Positions 5,665 to 8,040 of a stretch of 8,040 bases of DNA are shown piece after piece. The notes under the pieces were generated by a model that was given only the letters and a program-made list of their open reading frames with translations, was not told the DNA's origin and did not search any database. The position numbers were made by a program, and so were the translations under genes. Origin of the DNA: Leucobacter sp. (GTDB taxonomy: Bacteria; Actinomycetota; Actinomycetes; Actinomycetales; Microbacteriaceae); NCBI GenBank assembly GCA_012510755.1, contig JAAZHL010000058.1, forward strand, positions 1 through 8,040. The letters are read 5' to 3'. Position 1 is the stretch's first letter; each line of letters starts with the position of its first letter.

Positions 5665-7125
5665 CTATGACTTCAGGACGGTGGCTCCAACCACTGGTAC
5701 ACGTTGCGTATTTGCGGAGTTTGTCATCTCCCAGGCTTGGTATGCGATCCAGAAGGCCGATAAGTCGGAGGAACGCGCAATACTCAGCCTGGTTACTTCC
5801 TCAATACGTCCGAGACGGTACGAGAGGGTTTGCCGGTGGATGCCGAGTTCATTGGCTGTTTCTTTCCAGCGCCTATCGTTTCTTAAATACGCAAACAACG
5901 TCTCTCGTAGCTTTTCCGCAGCCGGAGTGGGCTCAGCGAGCACGCCCAGCACGTTCAAAACGATAGTTTCCGCCTCGCTGTGGGAGCGAGAAAGAAGCGA
6001 AATGGTGGCGCCTTGAAATTCAGCCCAAGAGCGATCGCTGTATTTCGATGCCGCCAGTACCCGGCTTGCTTCTTCCGCAGCAGCTGGGACGTCACGATAG
6101 TCAGCAAAAGCAGACGAAGCCGCGAAGTGCGCATCGAGCGTCTCGGCTATCTCACGGAACTCATTTAGCACAGATTGAGCGACGAGTGCTTGCTGTTTCT
6201 CGTTCCCACTTCCCACGAGCACAGGAAGTTCCATCAGCGCAACTATTCGCGCCAGTTTTTCGCCAATGTCTTCAGAGAAAGCCACAAAGTGAAACCCTTT
6301 CTCCAGTTCGGCGCTTGCACCGAATACTGAAGTATCCGCAGGCAGTTGCCCTTTGAATAGGGCTGCAAGAGTCCGCATGGCTGCACGAGCGCGCACGTCC
6401 GCAGCTGCAATGACCCTGTCCGCATGCACCTGAACTATCTGCATCAGGTGCACAAGTATGAAGCTATCCAACGGCTCACCTGGGTACTCATATACCTGCA
6501 GCTCAACATCGTAGGAGCCCTTCAGCCGGTACTTCCGCTCCTGCCGCTCAGGATCCAGGGAGCGAGGTGCGGCGGTCTCCAGAATTGCCATTCCACTGAC
6601 TCGATCTTCCACTCTTAAGTCGACCCTCAACAGTGTGGCAATGTCTGCGAGCAAGATTCTTGGGTCAACTTCTATATTTGCCGCAAGCTGGTATAACTTG
6701 CCAAGCTTAAGTACCTGCAGCAGCTGCGACGAAGACGTAGCTGCTGCGACGTGCCGGGCAACCGCAGCAAATGGGATCGGTTCAGCAACCAGCATCAACG
6801 GAAAGTTTCTGCGCGAGGCTTCGTTCAACATTTCTTTGGTGATGGGGGGCGCAATGTCGTTATCGCCGATCATCATTCCCGCAAGTCCGGCGTCATCAAG
6901 GCGCGCAATCAGATTGACCTGGGCTTCCGGCTCAACGGGAATACTCAGCCCCACCGTCATGATGATCTCATGGGTCCCCATCCATCGTTCAGGGTTCGGC
7001 ATTTCACAGCTGTGCGCCCAAAGCACCTCACGGTCAAGCCCCCTGGAGCCCGCAAGCACCTCAACACCGAGGCTTGCCGTCGAAGCAAGGTCCCCGACAC
7101 GAAGGGGCTGATCCGAGGCGCTCAT
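5665..7125 (-). CDS. PucR-family transcriptional regulator
   Basis: PucR-type regulators control purine, ureide, amine or amino-acid catabolic genes, usually as activators. The 486-residue protein has the family order. An N-terminal PucR domain (PF07905-like) covers about 8-128, starting V-G-D-L-A-S and containing the R-x-V-x-W-A-H-x-x-E-like segment at 33-41 (E-V-L-W-A-H-S-C-E). A middle sensor-like region covers about 150-390. A C-terminal PucR helix-turn-helix (HTH_30, PF13556) covers about 404-465, with L-R-E-T-L, N-E-L-G-I-H-R-Q-T-L-S-Y-R-L-G-R-I-E-E as recognition region and the closing F-W-I-A-Y-Q-A-W. Its ATG overlaps the stop of the upstream binding-fold gene by 4 bp (ATGA) with only a weak ribosome site, so it is probably translationally coupled to that gene. 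The obvious targets are the downstream oxidoreductase, cupin and amiS genes. The effector is unknown. Confidence 0.88.
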   Translation of the reverse strand: MSASDQPLRVGDLASTASLGVEVLAGSRGLDREVLWAHSCEMPNPERWMGTHEIIMTVGLSIPVEPEAQVNLIARLDDAGLAGMMIGDNDIAPPITKEMLNEASRRNFPLMLVAEPIPFAAVARHVAAATSSSQLLQVLKLGKLYQLAANIEVDPRILLADIATLLRVDLRVEDRVSGMAILETAAPRSLDPERQERKYRLKGSYDVELQVYEYPGEPLDSFILVHLMQIVQVHADRVIAAADVRARAAMRTLAALFKGQLPADTSVFGASAELEKGFHFVAFSEDIGEKLARIVALMELPVLVGSGNEKQQALVAQSVLNEFREIAETLDAHFAASSAFADYRDVPAAAEEASRVLAASKYSDRSWAEFQGATISLLSRSHSEAETIVLNVLGVLAEPTPAAEKLRETLFAYLRNDRRWKETANELGIHRQTLSYRLGRIEEVTRLSIARSSDLSAFWIAYQAWEMTNSANTQRVPVVGATVLKS

Positions 7126-8040
7126 CGCTCGGTGCTCAATTCAGTCCAGACGGGTCGTCTGAATGTCCCAACGGCGTAGGTTGATGGTGAAATCAATACA
7201 TTTCTGCCTTCTTGGATCTGAAACACGGTATGCGCCTGCGCGAGTGACGGATCACTCGAATTGCTTTCGTAGGCAAGGGTGCCATTCCCAGGCGTCCCAA
7301 ATGTATATGAGCCGTTCACTCCACGATAGCGAGTCTCTCCGAGGCGTTCGGTCACCCTCGAAAAATCATTCGAATCCTCGACTTGCATCCAGGCTCCAGC
7401 GAGGATGTGCACACGATCATAGGCAATTCCAGCGTGTGAACGGCCGGGCGCCTGCCCGAATCGCTTCTTAAAGCGAGAAGCGAATTCTAGGCCGATCGAA
7501 TCTGAATATGTACCCGTGGTTGTCGCCCAGAGAATGCCCTCACTCAATTCGCCAAGCTGCTGTCTAAAACCCGGCATCGATGGCGCATAGATTGCATATC
7601 GAAGTGCAGTCGAGCGCTCCGCCTGCAACTTGATGAAGAACGCCTCGTGATCGTCAACGAAAAAGCTGCCCAACATCACAGCCGCAGGTCTGAGTCTGGC
7701 AGTGCGCACGGCACCTTCCAGCCACCGTTCTGATCGATCGTTCTGCGCAATATCGACGACGTGGAGTTCCCAACCTTGCTGCGCAGCCTTCTCAAAAGAC
7801 TCTTCCACCCCAAAGTCGACAAAGTCCCAGCTGTTCTGCCTCGCGATCACAAGTCGGTTCGATTGAGGCGTCCACTGTCCAGTATCCCGAAGCTCAGACA
7901 TCGATCTAATGAAGCCGGGGGCGTAGTTAGCTTCAGTCGGGCAGAGCTGAAACGCGCTCCGGTAGCGATCTGGTCGACTCTCGACAATACGCTCTATAAC
8001 CACGGAAGCCGAGGAATGCAGAAACGGCACGCCTTCACTG
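7122..8040 (-). CDS. Type I periplasmic-binding-fold protein (ABC substrate-binding or AmiC-like sensor), 5' end missing
   Basis: The gene runs off the right edge. The frame stays open past the GTG at 8030 (S-E-G-V-P-F-L-H-S), so that GTG is an internal Val and not the start. The 305 visible residues match the later two-thirds or so of a Leu/Ile/Val- or amide-binding type protein (Peripla_BP_6, PF13458). They include P-F-L-H-S-S-A-S after strand five or so, then C-P-T-E-A-N-Y-A-P-G-F, a second-lobe R-P-A-A-V-M-L-G-S, H-A-G-I-A-Y-D-R-V-H-I-L-A-G-A, and a final F-Q-I-Q-E-G-R-N-V-L-I-S-P-S-T-Y-A. Because the N-terminus is absent, a lipoprotein or Sec signal cannot be checked. That leaves two readings: an extracytoplasmic ABC-transporter receptor whose permeases lie further right, or a cytoplasmic ligand sensor like Pseudomonas AmiC. 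The 4-bp overlap with the regulator gene allows either. Confidence 0.8.
   Translation of the reverse strand, partial: SEGVPFLHSSASVVIERIVESRPDRYRSAFQLCPTEANYAPGFIRSMSELRDTGQWTPQSNRLVIARQNSWDFVDFGVEESFEKAAQQGWELHVVDIAQNDRSERWLEGAVRTARLRPAAVMLGSFFVDDHEAFFIKLQAERSTALRYAIYAPSMPGFRQQLGELSEGILWATTTGTYSDSIGLEFASRFKKRFGQAPGRSHAGIAYDRVHILAGAWMQVEDSNDFSRVTERLGETRYRGVNGSYTFGTPGNGTLAYESNSSDPSLAQAHTVFQIQEGRNVLISPSTYAVGTFRRPVWTELSTER

Noticed and set aside
8028..8030. GTG as the start of the binding-fold protein
   Set aside because: The frame continues to the window edge with family-like residues (S-E-G before V-P-F-L-H), so the gene is truncated by the window.

Overview
The window looks like a chromosomal segment of a moderately GC-rich actinobacterium, most likely a member of the Microbacteriaceae. 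The clues are an actinobacterial-type menA, a short DUF4229-like membrane protein and the start of what looks like a PLDc_N-type small membrane protein. I remember these three as neighbours in that family. The genus cannot be read from the sequence.

Layout, left to right. At 1-48 is the start of a leftward gene for a small membrane protein that runs off the left edge. At 128-520 is a rightward DUF4229-like membrane protein. A triplicated 19-bp repeat at 517-573 sits where it converges with the leftward genes. Everything from 569 to the right edge is on the minus strand. Its order of transcription is a periplasmic-binding-fold protein (partial, 8040-7122), a PucR-family regulator (7125-5665), FAD oxidoreductase 2 (5551-4145), a Cupin_3 protein (4137-3730), an AmiS/UreI-type channel (about 3623-2964), menA (2929-1973) and FAD oxidoreductase 1 (1942-569).

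Two layers can be distinguished. The left part (menA, FAD oxidoreductase 1, the DUF4229-like gene) is GC-rich; sampled 60-base lines gave 65-67% GC. The part right of about 2960 is visibly lower; sampled lines gave 45-55%. It carries an accessory set that reads as a nitrogen-compound uptake and oxidation module. The binding-fold protein would sense or capture a ligand, the PucR protein would regulate, FAD oxidoreductase 2 would oxidise an amine or amino-acid-like substrate, and AmiS would pass a small amide, urea or ammonia. The cupin's role is open. The order binding-fold protein, coupled regulator, catabolic enzyme, AmiS at the end recalls the Pseudomonas amiEBCRS amidase operon, with a different regulator and a different enzyme. 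The substrate cannot be determined from the sequence.

The two FAD oxidoreductases are full-length homologues in the same orientation on either side of cupin-amiS-menA. No rRNA, tRNA, CRISPR array, transposase or integrase was seen. No stretch longer than about 115 bases lacks a gene.
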